Origin: Anastatus disparis
Lineage: Eukaryota > Arthropoda > Insecta > Hymenoptera > Eupelmidae
Assembly (NCBI GenBank): GCA_017163975.1
Contig: JAFFSR010000004.1
Coordinates: 8,804,001 to 8,868,000, forward strand
Length of the DNA: 64,000 nucleotides
Direction: 5' to 3'
This document shows, piece after piece, positions 10,739 through 21,765 of this stretch. The notes below the pieces were generated by a model. It was not told the DNA's origin and searched no databases. It worked only from the letters and a program-made list of their open reading frames with translations. Made by a program: the position numbers and the translations under genes. The number at the start of each line of letters is the position of its first letter. Within the stretch, counting starts at the first letter, position 1.

Positions 10739-12125
10739 TTATTATTTTTTTTTTCTTCAAATTCTATATTTAATGGGTCGATCGACTCATGGTTTCTCCT
10801 TATAGTTTTATTTTCTACTGGTGCTGTCAATTTTTCCAATCCAGTTTTCTCTTTATTATTTCGATTTGCTATTCTTGCTGCATTTATTTGATTGTATCTA
10901 TTTTGTAGTTTTTTATACTCGTTTCTTTCTGCGCTCGTACCTGGTTTATTCCATGCTGAATCGTCAGTTTGATTCTTTTTGTTTTCTTGTACTCGATCGT
11001 TGTTTGGTTCATCCCTTTGTTTGTAATTGTTATGATAGTTTGTGTTCGTGTTCACATTATTATCGAATCTATTTTGTCTTTGTTGATTTTGATTTTGTTG
11101 AGATTTCTGGTAACTTTTTCTTTCTCGGGTTTTGTCATCGTTATCAAAGTCTGCAAGTATTTTCAATAACGTCATTTTATCTTTTTGTTGCGAAAATTGT
11201 AAAGCTTGTCTTATACTTCTATTGAAATGTCTTGCTATTTTCTCAGTCAACTCTTCATCCGCATAATTTAGATTTAATTCTTTAGCATAACCGAATAACT
11301 GTGTAGCATATGACACTCTTGTAGACTTTCCTTGTTCATAGTATTGACCGAATTCTATTTTTCGTTTTGAAAAGCGTTGTATGTCTTGACTCCAAAATCT
11401 TTCTATAAATAATTCTCTAAATTCATTAAACGTAGTTACATCGTCTTGATGGACATACCACCATTCATTTGCTTCTTTTTGTAATGCTGTTTGTAGTATT
11501 TGGAGTTTTTGTTCTTCATTTAATTTTTTAAATGCCATGTATTTTTCTAATTCATTTAGAAATTTTATTGGTCTTTCCCCTTCACTGCCTTCAAATTTTG
11601 GGGTTGGTATTTTTATTTTTTGTTGTGACTCTTCAGTATTCGTATGTCTTTGTTGAGCGTAGTTATTATTTATTTGTTCTTTAATTTCTTCTATTTTGTC
11701 ATCTTGTTCGCTTGCTGTTTCATCTATCCTTTTGATTAAGTTACTGTGTATTTCTTGTACTAAATTATCATTTTCTATTTTCTCTTTTAATGTCTGTAAT
11801 TCGGTATTTAATTTATCATTTTTTCTTTTAATTCTTGGTTCTCTATTCGTACCTTTTTTAGGTTATCCGTTAGAACCTCTAATTGATCTTTTATCGTGAA
11901 ATCTCTTATTATATCTTTATGTATGTCTATGTTTAATAATTTGTCCCATTCACCAGAGTTGTTTAATTTATTTTCCATGCTATCATTTTGCTGGGACAAT
12001 TCTTTTAATTCTAAAGATACTACTTGCATCCATTCTTGTAGTTTTGTTGGTATATTCTTTTTATTTTCTTCATCATCTTGAATTTCCTTCATGATAACGG
12101 TCGATCTTCTTTTCTTCCCCGGCAT
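10720..12125 (-). pseudogene. gag: gag, unit 1 (one frameshift)
   Basis: Gag-like structural protein. The N-terminal part (12125-11808, beginning MPGKKRRST) is acidic and helical, probably coiled-coil (LEVLTDNLKKVRIENQ). The capsid-like part includes IPTPKFEGSEGERPIKF upstream of the Met at 11538, then ANEWWYVHQDD and RELFIERFWSQDI. The C-terminus is Asn/Gln-rich (KSQQNQNQQRQNRFDN) and lacks a CCHC zinc knuckle. The frame breaks in a T-run near 11820, where unit 1 has six T and unit 2 seven. The stop at 10720 overlaps the protease frame. Confidence 0.8.
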
Positions 12126-13144
12126 CTTGAACTATTTAAGTACGCACGATTTGATTATAATTTACAAAAATCTTGATCGTTTATAAAACAATATTCTTAT
12201 GAATATCTTCTAGTAAATCTATTTGCTTTTTTCAAAAATTGATTGTTGCAAATGCGAGAAAAAAAATAATATTAAATAAAAGAAAATTTTCCCAATAATT
12301 AATCAATTAAATTAATAGAAAATAAAATTAAGAACATTTATATTTAGTATCATAAACGAACGATCAATTTTTGAAATTGTACATTATTTAATTTTCTATA
12401 TATGTCCTTATATTAAGTTGCTACTGTATCATGTTAGTTATAATCTATTAACTGTTTCGCTTTCTTTTATTTACATTTCGCTCATCACTTGTGGTTTTGG
12501 TATGTTTTGGTATTTAATACCAGTAAGAAATAATACTTACTTTCCTTTCTTGTTTGATTTTATTTTTATATCTGTAATGTAATTTAAATATTTAAATATT
12601 TCTAAAATTATTTGATTTCAGTATTATTTCTGTCTGGCTTAAGATTATCTTTTTAACTCTTTAGGTTTTTATTAGTTTGATTTCCTTACTTTGTCTTTTA
12701 TTATTAAGTGTTTTAAAATTTTAGAAGATTTTCGAAAATTCTATATCTTTCTATATTTATTAAATTTTAAATGAGAACCACTGTGTATGATATAAATTTT
12801 AAATTGAGAACTACTGAAACTTTTATTTTAATTTAAATTTTCTCCAATACTAAAATTTTATTCGACTTAACAATGTACAATTTAGGTATTATAATGTTTG
12901 TTTACCTTTGCGGATTAGCGCTTTGATTCTCGCTCGCTTTATTCTATGTTATTTATGACATCTGAAAATATTTCAAAATTTGCGACTTTTATGTCGTTTA
13001 AAATTTAACTTATATTTTGTTGTTATGTCTAAATTTTAATTTTTCATTATTTTATTTAATTTTGATGTATTTTCAATGTCTTAAATATTTCTAATATACT
13101 ATTTTTGTATTTTTATTTCTTTTTTCACTAATATTTTAATTTTT
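12126..13144 (-). other. Non-coding spacer between coiled-coil ORF and gag (unit 1)
   Basis: About 1 kb of AT-rich sequence with no open frame of note on either strand. Its counterpart is 18555-19574 in unit 2. Confidence 0.5.
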
Positions 13145-13609
13145 CTATTTTTTGATTCTTAGTTGTTTTATTATTTTTTCTTGTTCTTTTAATTTTTTGT
13201 ATAAAAAATCTATTTCTTCTTCTAATTCTTGTATATGCTCAATCATTTGTGGCATATTATGATTAATTATCTGTTTAGTTTCTTTTAAACAATTTATGAT
13301 CTTTGTTTCATTTTCTTTTCTATCTTTCGCTTCTTTTTCTAAATTGTCTAAGCTATTTTCATATTTATTTATTTTAATTTTTAATAATTCTATATTTTCG
13401 TTTTGTTTATTGATTTGTTCTTTTCCTATTTTTAAAATATTCTCTAATTCTTTCTTTTCTATTATATAGTATTTGTCTTTTTTATTATTTTTTGCCTTTT
13501 GTAATAATTTTATTTCTATTTTCATTTGTAGTGTGTATATTTTCTCATTATGGTTGTTTGCTTTTATTAATGATTTCTTAATGAAATCGCAAACTTTCGT
13601 TTTGTTCAT
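13145..13609 (-). CDS. Coiled-coil ORF between 5' LTR and gag, unit 1
   Basis: A 154-codon ORF starting MNKTKVCDFIKKSL, the first Met common to both units; in-frame Lys-rich codons upstream differ between units because of homopolymer-length changes. The product is almost entirely charged heptad-like helix (for example IQELEEEIDFLYKKLKEQ near the C-terminus) and should form a coiled coil. It lies downstream of the PBS and before gag, where most Gypsy elements have only a leader. No similarity to a known domain is recognised and its role is unknown. Confidence 0.55.
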   Translation of the reverse strand: MNKTKVCDFIKKSLIKANNHNEKIYTLQMKIEIKLLQKAKNNKKDKYYIIEKKELENILKIGKEQINKQNENIELLKIKINKYENSLDNLEKEAKDRKENETKIINCLKETKQIINHNMPQMIEHIQELEEEIDFLYKKLKEQEKIIKQLRIKK

Positions 13610-13867
13610 TTCTTTTATATATTTATCTTTTCTTTTCTTTTTTTTTTTTTTTGATTTTAATTTTAACAAAAGAAGAAAAACACAACAAAGTAAGGAATAA
13701 TCAAAAGAAAGTTTTACTAGATTTTTATTTTTATTCTAATTGATAATTTTCTTATGCCAAAACAAAAAAAAACCACTTCTTAAGTGAGATTTTTCTCTCA
13801 TTCGTGTAATTTTTTTTCTTTTACGCAATGAGACTTTTCGCAATGAACTCTTGCGTGAGTTTTTATA

Positions 13868-13880
13868 CCGGAGGGCGCCA
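13868..13880 (-). promoter_or_regulatory. Primer-binding site, unit 1
   Basis: On the minus strand TGGCGCCCTCCGG lies three bases (ATT) inside the middle LTR. The first eight bases match the TGGCGCCC PBS used by many insect Gypsy elements and retroviruses. The remaining bases do not match the usual tRNA-Lys complement, so the priming tRNA is not assigned. Confidence 0.7.
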
Positions 13881-13883
13881 AAT

Positions 13884-14766
13884 TGTGACCTCTACCCTAA
13901 CACCTGGAAAAGATCGCACTTAGTGCGCATAAATTGAGGATTAAGGAGAGGTTAAATGGTGCACAGACCCGTTTTTGCAGTGGACGTCATGCCACGTGCA
14001 GTCCGGGGTCTATATGTGCTGGTTATTTGTTAGTAGTTAGTTTGTTTGCCTCTTGTAAGCCAGGAATGTAAGACTATTTCGTCTTAACAAACAAATTTGC
14101 AATTCACGCGTAAAAGATAAAATGGATAAGGTTAATTCGAAGACTATTTCGTCTTGTAGAATTACCTTTCACACAATCACAATTATCTTTACATTTACCA
14201 CGAAACACAATAATATAAATTTATCCTGTTAATCTTTAACAAAATTTACCAAATAATTATACTATCAATAAAATCTGTACGTAAAATACAAGTATTATTT
14301 TTTTAGCTCGTTGTCCTTACTACCGGATCAAGTTGGCATCACCAACTCTACTCGGTCCTATAAAGACAACGAAATAATTAATATAGAACAAGATTTTGAT
14401 TTTAAAACTTTATTTCACAGGAGTCGGCCAAAGAGTGCCGTACAAAGATTCGGCTTCGATCTGCTTAAGCGTCGATCAAGCCGCCGCGGCCGCAATCCTC
14501 TCCTACTACTAAGTAGAAGGGATACATTTACATATCTTACATTATACTATTACAGGTGCGCTTAGATGTGTGCTAGCGTACGTCACTTTATAGGCGTGGA
14601 TCGGCGCACATCTAAGCGCGTACATATATTCTTATTAATATCCATCCCGCGCGCTGGTGATGAATTATGCTTTGATTTAGAGAGAAAATAAGTATTTTAT
14701 TATTAATTCTTTTTTTACTCCTTATTTTCTCTCTTTTTCTACACAATTTATATTAGAGTGGTCACA
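13884..14766 (-). repeat. LTR 2 (shared middle LTR)
   Basis: 883 bp, by eye identical to LTR 1 and LTR 3. On the minus strand it serves as 3' LTR of unit 2 and 5' LTR of unit 1, the arrangement expected after recombination between LTRs. Confidence 0.93.
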
Positions 14767-15432
14767 ATTTGCCCCCCAAAAAAAAATCTTCAGCTACGTT
14801 TTTGATTTTAACGACTTTTATCTTTTAATTGACGCGCTTCTTATTATAATACAAATATCGGAAAAGGAAATGCTTTGTTGATGCATCTTTTCGCGGGAAT
14901 TTTGAATTTAACTTACCATTTCTTTGATTCTAACGACTTAACTTTCGCTTTACACATTTCCTCTTCTACTTTATTCCATATGTAAATTTTAAACTGTACA
15001 ATCTTATGAGCGTATTATTGCTATTATTTTGTAGAAAAAGGAATAATCGAACATTTACTTGACAATTTACTCTTATAATTCTTTCTTTATTATATTTGTA
15101 TTTATTTAAAACTACTTATATTTATTCCTTTTACTATGTACATTTTGTCTGTATTATTATAATATTGGCTAGAATTGCCCCCCAAAATAAAATGAATTGC
15201 ACTGCTGTTTTAATTCTTTTATTCTTTGATTTAATATAATTATTTTTAGTTATATATGCATTTATTCCTTTTTTTTTTTTTATTTTTTTTAAATCGCGTG
15301 CAATTAATTTTATTTTCTAACACGCTGGCAATATTACAACTTATTTCAGTTTTTGATTTCTTAGAATAATACTTTTCCTAAAATTACAATATAACTAATA
15401 ATCTGTTGATTTTCGCTGAATCAGTTCTTGTT

Positions 15433-17166
15433 TCACCTATACGTATTCATCCCAAATTCTTGTGGGTTTTTCTTTCTCAAATATTTTTCTTTTTTGATGT
15501 TTTCATTATTTTGTATAAGTGCATAAGTACATTCTCTTATACTTCTTAGAATGGAGTTTTTTGATAATATTTTGTCTTTCTTTTTTAATCCTTTGTTTCC
15601 ATATCTTCTAGATGCTTTCTTTAATTTAACATTTATTAACGATTCTTGTTTGATAATTTTATTCTTGGTCCTTGGATTTTTATATCTGCTCAACCTAGGT
15701 TCTTTATAATTTTTTGTTTTATTATATTTTAATGGTTTTTCCCATAACTTTTCATCATTATACTTAAAGTTATTCTTTATTTTCTCATTTGAAGGATAAA
15801 ATGGTTTATCTTCAATGGTTTTCATCCCATGTTTATATGATGATAGAAGATCAGATGCGTTATTAAATACTTTAGATTCTTTAGAAATTTTACTTTTTTC
15901 ATGATCCTTGTCTTTTGCAAGTTTATGAGTTTTGTAATTATTTTCAGAACTAAGAAATATTTCTTTCTCATTGTCTGTATTTGAGTTATATGATTTTTGA
16001 ACTATTTCGTCCTTATCATATTTCTCTTGTAATAGAATTTTTACATATTCATTTATTTTTATTTCAGTATACTCATTTGATTTGAGCTTTTGCTCATCAT
16101 ATTTTAAGTTGACATTTTTGTCGTTTTTTATATTTTTATATAGTATTTTTTGCACTGTCTTTCTAATCATAATATTTAATATTTTTTTAATATAATCTCT
16201 TGTATTAAGATTTATTAAGTATGCTTTTATTCTTTTATATTTTTCATTTGTAGAATTAATAATTTTCCTATTTATAGATAATACTTGGAATTTTTTAATT
16301 CTTCCTAGGTTGGCTACTAGAAATTGTTTTGTATTTATAATTTTTTGTATTTCTGGGGTATTAGAGTTCGTTGCGCCTCTAACCCCGTATTTTTTTAATT
16401 TTTTATTTTGTTTATGTGTAATGTTTTTACTTTCTTTGATTTTCTCTTCAATCTCATCTATTGTAAGCATTGAAGTATTGTAATAATTTTCAGAATTGAG
16501 AAATATTTCTTTCTCTTTTTCTGTTTCTAGGTTATATGATTCTTGAACTATTTCGTCCTTATCATATACCTCTTGTAGTTGAATCTTTTCGTATTCATTT
16601 TGTTGCATTTTATTTTCAATGTAAGATACATTTATATCTACATCGTTTACTACTAACAATATTTCTTGTAGTACAGTATTAATTATCATTCTCAATAGTC
16701 TTTGTGCGTCATAGCCGATGATGCATTCTCTTATTAACTTGGGTATTATTAAATATATTAGTTGTATTTTTTCTTCATTGAATGTTGTAACAATCATTAT
16801 TTGTTTTTTCACTTTTGTTGCTTTTGCACCTGTTGCCGTTTTTATGCTTTTACCTGTGACTGGTAATGTAGGACATCTCTTTAATTTTTCATAATTGTTA
16901 AAGTAAAATTGCTCAGATATGCACGTTACTTCACTGCCTGTATCTATTAAACCGTTTATTGGTATGCCTTCTAGATATATTTCTATCTCTGGACATACTA
17001 TCATATTTGTTTGGCTAATATCATTTTCTGGTTCAATATCATATAATAATTCTTCGTTTCTTGATTGCTGTAGAGATGCTATTCTATTTTGGGGATTTAT
17101 GTTAGTTGCAGCCTTACCCCATACTTTATTATTTTCAGGTGCAACTTTTACTGGTTTTCCTGGTTT
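15433..17166 (-). CDS. Aspartic protease plus Lys/Asn-rich tail, unit 2 (intact ORF)
   Basis: Uninterrupted ORF of 523 codons from the Met at 17004 to the stop at 15433, open upstream to about 17166 where it overlaps the gag end in the -1 frame. The N-terminus is an aspartic protease (LIDTGSEVTC; later ECIIGYDAQ). The remaining 350 or so residues are Lys/Asn/Glu-rich and contain two copies of a module of about 40-45 residues sharing YDKDEIVQ and NEKEIFL/EKEIFL. The ORF ends QEFGMNTYR. Reverse transcriptase signatures (YxDD), RNase H and the integrase HHCC and D,D35E motifs are absent. The protease would process Gag; the tail's function is unknown. Confidence 0.8.
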   Translation of the reverse strand, partial: KPGKPVKVAPENNKVWGKAATNINPQNRIASLQQSRNEELLYDIEPENDISQTNMIVCPEIEIYLEGIPINGLIDTGSEVTCISEQFYFNNYEKLKRCPTLPVTGKSIKTATGAKATKVKKQIMIVTTFNEEKIQLIYLIIPKLIRECIIGYDAQRLLRMIINTVLQEILLVVNDVDINVSYIENKMQQNEYEKIQLQEVYDKDEIVQESYNLETEKEKEIFLNSENYYNTSMLTIDEIEEKIKESKNITHKQNKKLKKYGVRGATNSNTPEIQKIINTKQFLVANLGRIKKFQVLSINRKIINSTNEKYKRIKAYLINLNTRDYIKKILNIMIRKTVQKILYKNIKNDKNVNLKYDEQKLKSNEYTEIKINEYVKILLQEKYDKDEIVQKSYNSNTDNEKEIFLSSENNYKTHKLAKDKDHEKSKISKESKVFNNASDLLSSYKHGMKTIEDKPFYPSNEKIKNNFKYNDEKLWEKPLKYNKTKNYKEPRLSRYKNPRTKNKIIKQESLINVKLKKASRRYGNKGLKKKDKILSKNSILRSIRECTYALIQNNENIKKEKYLRKKNPQEFGMNTYR

Positions 17167-18554
17167 TTATTATTTTTTTTTTCTTCAAATTCTATATTTA
17201 ATGGGTCGATCGACTCATGGTTTCTCCTTATAGTTTTATTTTCTACTGGTGCTGTCAATTTTTCCAATCCAGTTTTCTCTTTATTATTTCGATTTGCTAT
17301 TCTTGCTGCATTTATTTGATTGTATCTATTTTGTAGTTTTTTATACTCGTTTCTTTCTGCGCTCGTACCTGGTTTATTCCATGCTGAATCGTCAGTTTGA
17401 TTCTTTTTGTTTTCTTGTACTCGATCGTTGTTTGGTTCATCCCTTTGTTTGTAATTGTTATGATAGTTTGTGTTCGTGTTCACATTATTATCGAATCTAT
17501 TTTGTCTTTGTTGATTTTGATTTTGTTGAGATTTCTGGTAACTTTTTCTTTCTCGGGTTTTGTCATCGTTATCAAAGTCTGCAAGTATTTTCAATAACGT
17601 CATTTTATCTTTTTGTTGCGAAAATTGTAAAGCTTGTCTTATACTTCTATTGAAATGTCTTGCTATTTTCTCAGTCAACTCTTCATCCGCATAATTTAGA
17701 TTTAATTCTTTAGCATAACCGAATAACTGTGTAGCATATGACACTCTTGTAGACTTTCCTTGTTCATAGTATTGACCGAATTCTATTTTTCGTTTTGAAA
17801 AGCGTTGTATGTCTTGACTCCAAAATCTTTCTATAAATAATTCTCTAAATTCATTAAACGTAGTTACATCGTCTTGATGGACATACCACCATTCATTTGC
17901 TTCTTTTTGTAATGCTGTTTGTAGTATTTGGAGTTTTTGTTCTTCATTTAATTTTTTAAATGCCATGTATTTTTCTAATTCATTTAGAAATTTTATTGGT
18001 CTTTCCCCTTCACTGCCTTCAAATTTTGGGGTTGGTATTTTTATTTTTTGTTGTGACTCTTCAGTATTCGTATGTCTTTGTTGAGCGTAGTTATTATTTA
18101 TTTGTTCTTTAATTTCTTCTATTTTGTCATCTTGTTCGCTTGCTGTTTCATCTATCCTTTTGATTAAGTTACTGTGTATTTCTTGTACTAAATTATCATT
18201 TTCTATTTTCTCTTTTAATGTCTGTAATTCGGTATTTAATTTATCATTTTTTTCTTTTAATTCTTGGTTCTCTATTCGTACCTTTTTTAGGTTATCCGTT
18301 AGAACCTCTAATTGATCTTTTATCGTGAAATCTCTTATTATACTCTTTATGTATGTCTATGTTTAATAATTTGTCCCATTCACCAGAGTTGTTTAATTTA
18401 TTTTCCATGCTATCATTTTGCTGGGACAATTCTTTTAATTCTAAAGATACTACTTGCATCCATTCTTGTAGTTTTGTTGGTATATTCTTTTTATTTTCTT
18501 CATCATCTTGAATTTCCTTCATGATAACGGTCGATCTTCTTTTCTTCCCGGCAT
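17148..18554 (-). pseudogene. gag: gag, unit 2 (frameshifted near the N-terminus)
   Basis: Same Gag as in unit 1. The capsid and Asn/Gln-rich portions (17966-17148) are identical at the protein level. The N-terminal part differs: one C is missing in the C-run just after the first Met (near 18548), and one extra C is present near 18343, each shifting the frame. These lesions differ from the one in unit 1, so neither copy shows an unbroken gag as sequenced. Confidence 0.78.
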
Positions 18555-19574
18555 CTTGAACTATTTAAGTACGCACGATTTGATTATAATTTACAAAAAT
18601 CTTGATCGTTTATAAAACAATATTCTTATGAATATCTTCTAGTAAATCTATTTGCTTTTTTCAAAAATTGATTGTTGCAAATGCGAGAAAAAAAATAATA
18701 TTAAATAAAAAGAAAATTTTCCCAATAATTAATCAATTAAATTAATAGAAAATAAAATTAAGAACATTTATATTTAGTATCATAAACGAACGATCAATTT
18801 TTGAAATTGTACATTATTTAATTTTCTATATATGTCCTTATATTAAGTTGCTACTGTATCATGTTAGTTATAATCTATTAACTGTTTCGCTTTCTTTTAT
18901 TTACATTTCGCTCATCACTTGTGGTTTTGGTATGTTTTGGTATTTAATACCAGTAAGAAATAATACTTACTTTCCTTTCTTGTTTGATTTTATTTTTATA
19001 TCTGTAATGTAATTTAAATATTTAAATATTTCTAAAATTATTTGATTTCAGTATTATTTCTGTCTGGCTTAAGATTATCTTTTTTAACTCTTTAGGTTTT
19101 TATTAGTTTGATTTCCTTACTTTGTCTTTTATTATTAAGTGTTTTAAAATTTTAGAAGATTTTCGAAAATTCTATATCTTTCTATATTTATTAAATTTTA
19201 AATGAGAACCACTGTGTATGATATAAATTTTAAATTGAGAACTACTGAAACTTTTATTTTAATTTAAATTTTCTCCAATACTAAAATTTTATTCGACTTA
19301 ACAATGTACAATTTAGGTATTATAATGTTTGTTTACCTTTGCGGATTAGCGCTTTGATTCTCGCTCGCTTTATTCTATGTTATTTATGACATCTGAAAAT
19401 ATTTCAAAATTTGCGACTTTTATGTCGTTTAAAATTTAACTTATATTTTGTTGTTATGTCTAAATTTTAATTTTTCATTATTTTATTTAATTTTGATGTA
19501 TTTTCAATGTCTTAAATATTTCTAATATACTATTTTTGTATTTTTATTTCTTTTTCACTAATATTTTAATTTTT
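18555..19574 (-). other. Non-coding spacer between coiled-coil ORF and gag (unit 2)
   Basis: Counterpart of 12126-13144. It differs from it only by single-base run-length changes by eye. No gene seen. Confidence 0.5.
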
Positions 19575-20039
19575 CTATTTTTTGATTCTTAGTTGTTTTA
19601 TTATTTTTTCTTGTTCTTTTAATTTTTTGTATAAAAAATCTATTTCTTCTTCTAATTCTTGTATATGCTCAATCATTTGTGGCATATTATGATTAATTAT
19701 CTGTTTAGTTTCTTTTAAACAATTTATGATCTTTGTTTCATTTTCTTTTCTATCTTTCGCTTCTTTTTCTAAATTGTCTAAGCTATTTTCATATTTATTT
19801 ATTTTAATTTTTAATAATTCTATATTTTCGTTTTGTTTATTGATTTGTTCTTTTCCTATTTTTAAAATATTCTCTAATTCTTTCTTTTCTATTATATAGT
19901 ATTTGTCTTTTTTATTATTTTTTGCCTTTTGTAATAATTTTATTTCTATTTTCATTTGTAGTGTGTATATTTTCTCATTATGGTTGTTTGCTTTTATTAA
20001 TGATTTCTTAATGAAATCGCAAACTTTCGTTTTGTTCAT
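19575..20039 (-). CDS. Coiled-coil ORF between 5' LTR and gag, unit 2
   Basis: Same 154-codon product as 13145-13609 in unit 1, starting MNKTKVC. Upstream in-frame codons (to 20117) add a Lys-rich leader in this copy only, caused by different run lengths in the poly-T stretch near 20065-20080. Predicted coiled coil, function unknown. Confidence 0.55.
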   Translation of the reverse strand: MNKTKVCDFIKKSLIKANNHNEKIYTLQMKIEIKLLQKAKNNKKDKYYIIEKKELENILKIGKEQINKQNENIELLKIKINKYENSLDNLEKEAKDRKENETKIINCLKETKQIINHNMPQMIEHIQELEEEIDFLYKKLKEQEKIIKQLRIKK

Positions 20040-20297
20040 TTCTTTTATATATTTATCTTTTCTTTTTCTTTTTTTTTTTTTGATTTTAATTTTAACAAAA
20101 GAAGAAAAACACAACAAAGTAAGGAATAATCAAAAGAAAGTTTTACTAGATTTTTATTTTTATTCTAATTGATAATTTTCTTATGCCAAAACAAAAAAAA
20201 ACCACTTCTTAAGTGAGATTTTTCTCTCATTCGTGTAATTTTTTTTTCTTTTACGCAATGAGACTTTTCGCAATGAACTCTTGCGTGAGTTTTTATA

Positions 20298-20310
20298 CCG
20301 GAGGGCGCCA
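20298..20310 (-). promoter_or_regulatory. Primer-binding site, unit 2
   Basis: TGGCGCCCTCCGG on the minus strand, three bases inside the rightmost LTR, identical to the site in unit 1. Confidence 0.7.
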
Positions 20311-20313
20311 AAT

Positions 20314-21196
20314 TGTGACCTCTACCCTAACACCTGGAAAAGATCGCACTTAGTGCGCATAAATTGAGGATTAAGGAGAGGTTAAATGGTGCACAGACCC
20401 GTTTTTGCAGTGGACGTCATGCCACGTGCAGTCCGGGGTCTATATGTGCTGGTTATTTGTTAGTAGTTAGTTTGTTTGCCTCTTGTAAGCCAGGAATGTA
20501 AGACTATTTCGTCTTAACAAACAAATTTGCAATTCACGCGTAAAAGATAAAATGGATAAGGTTAATTCGAAGACTATTTCGTCTTGTAGAATTACCTTTC
20601 ACACAATCACAATTATCTTTACATTTACCACGAAACACAATAATATAAATTTATCCTGTTAATCTTTAACAAAATTTACCAAATAATTATACTATCAATA
20701 AAATCTGTACGTAAAATACAAGTATTATTTTTTTAGCTCGTTGTCCTTACTACCGGATCAAGTTGGCATCACCAACTCTACTCGGTCCTATAAAGACAAC
20801 GAAATAATTAATATAGAACAAGATTTTGATTTTAAAACTTTATTTCACAGGAGTCGGCCAAAGAGTGCCGTACAAAGATTCGGCTTCGATCTGCTTAAGC
20901 GTCGATCAAGCCGCCGCGGCCGCAATCCTCTCCTACTACTAAGTAGAAGGGATACATTTACATATCTTACATTATACTATTACAGGTGCGCTTAGATGTG
21001 TGCTAGCGTACGTCACTTTATAGGCGTGGATCGGCGCACATCTAAGCGCGTACATATATTCTTATTAATATCCATCCCGCGCGCTGGTGATGAATTATGC
21101 TTTGATTTAGAGAGAAAATAAGTATTTTATTATTAATTCTTTTTTTACTCCTTATTTTCTCTCTTTTTCTACACAATTTATATTAGAGTGGTCACA
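20314..21196 (-). repeat. LTR 3 (5' LTR of the array)
   Basis: 883 bp with the same termini as the other LTRs. It is followed by ATGC (21197-21200), the right half of the target duplication. In the minus orientation this is the promoter-bearing LTR of the whole array. Confidence 0.93.
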
Positions 21197-21730
21197 ATGC
21201 ATGCTATGCAGTCTATGTCAATCGATCGATCGTCTTATTTTGTAATAAACATAAAGATATCTACGCAAATCGTGTACACCGATAATTACACTGACCTATG
21301 GATTTCACTTTGTTAAAATAAATTAATACTCCGATACAACTCTAATAATTAATTTATATATAAAATTATAGATTTTATGAAGAATTCATATTGTTATTAT
21401 ACATTTTTATTTTCTTGTTAGAAATTTAATTTATTACATATAATATGAGGGCTAAATTAATGAAAATACAAAATTTTTTCAAGTGTCAACTTTTAACTAA
21501 ATTACATAAATATACTAGATAAAAAAATGTCTTTAATAAAATCACTTATAATGATTTCCTCGAAAGAGTAAATTTTTGAAAAATTTGTATTCATTATTCT
21601 GTAATCTGACGATTAAATTCATTCTGTAACTGTCAAATTGAATACACAATTATTCAGGAAGTCAAGTTAATATTTAAGTTAATAACATATACAAAAGCCT
21701 GTATGAAGGAAGTAGCGTCTATACGTGTCT

Positions 21731-21765
21731 TTGTTATTTAATATTTATTAAATATTAAATAACAA
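21731..21765. repeat. Perfect inverted repeat with 16-bp arms
   Basis: TTGTTATTTAATATTT (21731-21746) and its exact reverse complement (21750-21765) are separated by three bases. All A/T except the outer G/C pair. Confidence 0.75.

Larger units (their letters stand above)
7456..21200 (-). mobile_element. Tandem LTR retrotransposon array (LTR-int-LTR-int-LTR), Ty3/Gypsy-like, non-autonomous
   Basis: Three direct 883-bp repeats at 7460-8342, 13884-14766 and 20314-21196 separate two near-identical internal regions (8343-13883 and 14767-20313). Each repeat begins TGTGACC and ends GGTCACA. The whole block is flanked by ATGC at 7456-7459 and 21197-21200, so it sits in one target duplication and behaves as one insertion. 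Coding content is on the minus strand: coiled-coil ORF, gag, then aspartic protease with a long tail. The primer-binding site starts TGGCGCCC three bases inside the 5' LTR, and a G6 polypurine-type tract precedes the 3' LTR. No reverse transcriptase, RNase H or integrase motif is present. The Ty3/Gypsy label rests on the PBS, the 4-bp duplication and the Gag/protease style. Confidence 0.88.

Noticed and set aside
10491..11225. Plus-strand ORFs opposite gag and protease (also 16919-17653)
   Set aside because: Antisense shadows of the AT-rich minus-strand genes; Phe/Leu/Ser-rich with no domain.
7456..21200. Two independent adjacent insertions of the same element
   Set aside because: There is no target duplication between the units and the middle LTR is shared, so a single insertion site with later recombination fits better.
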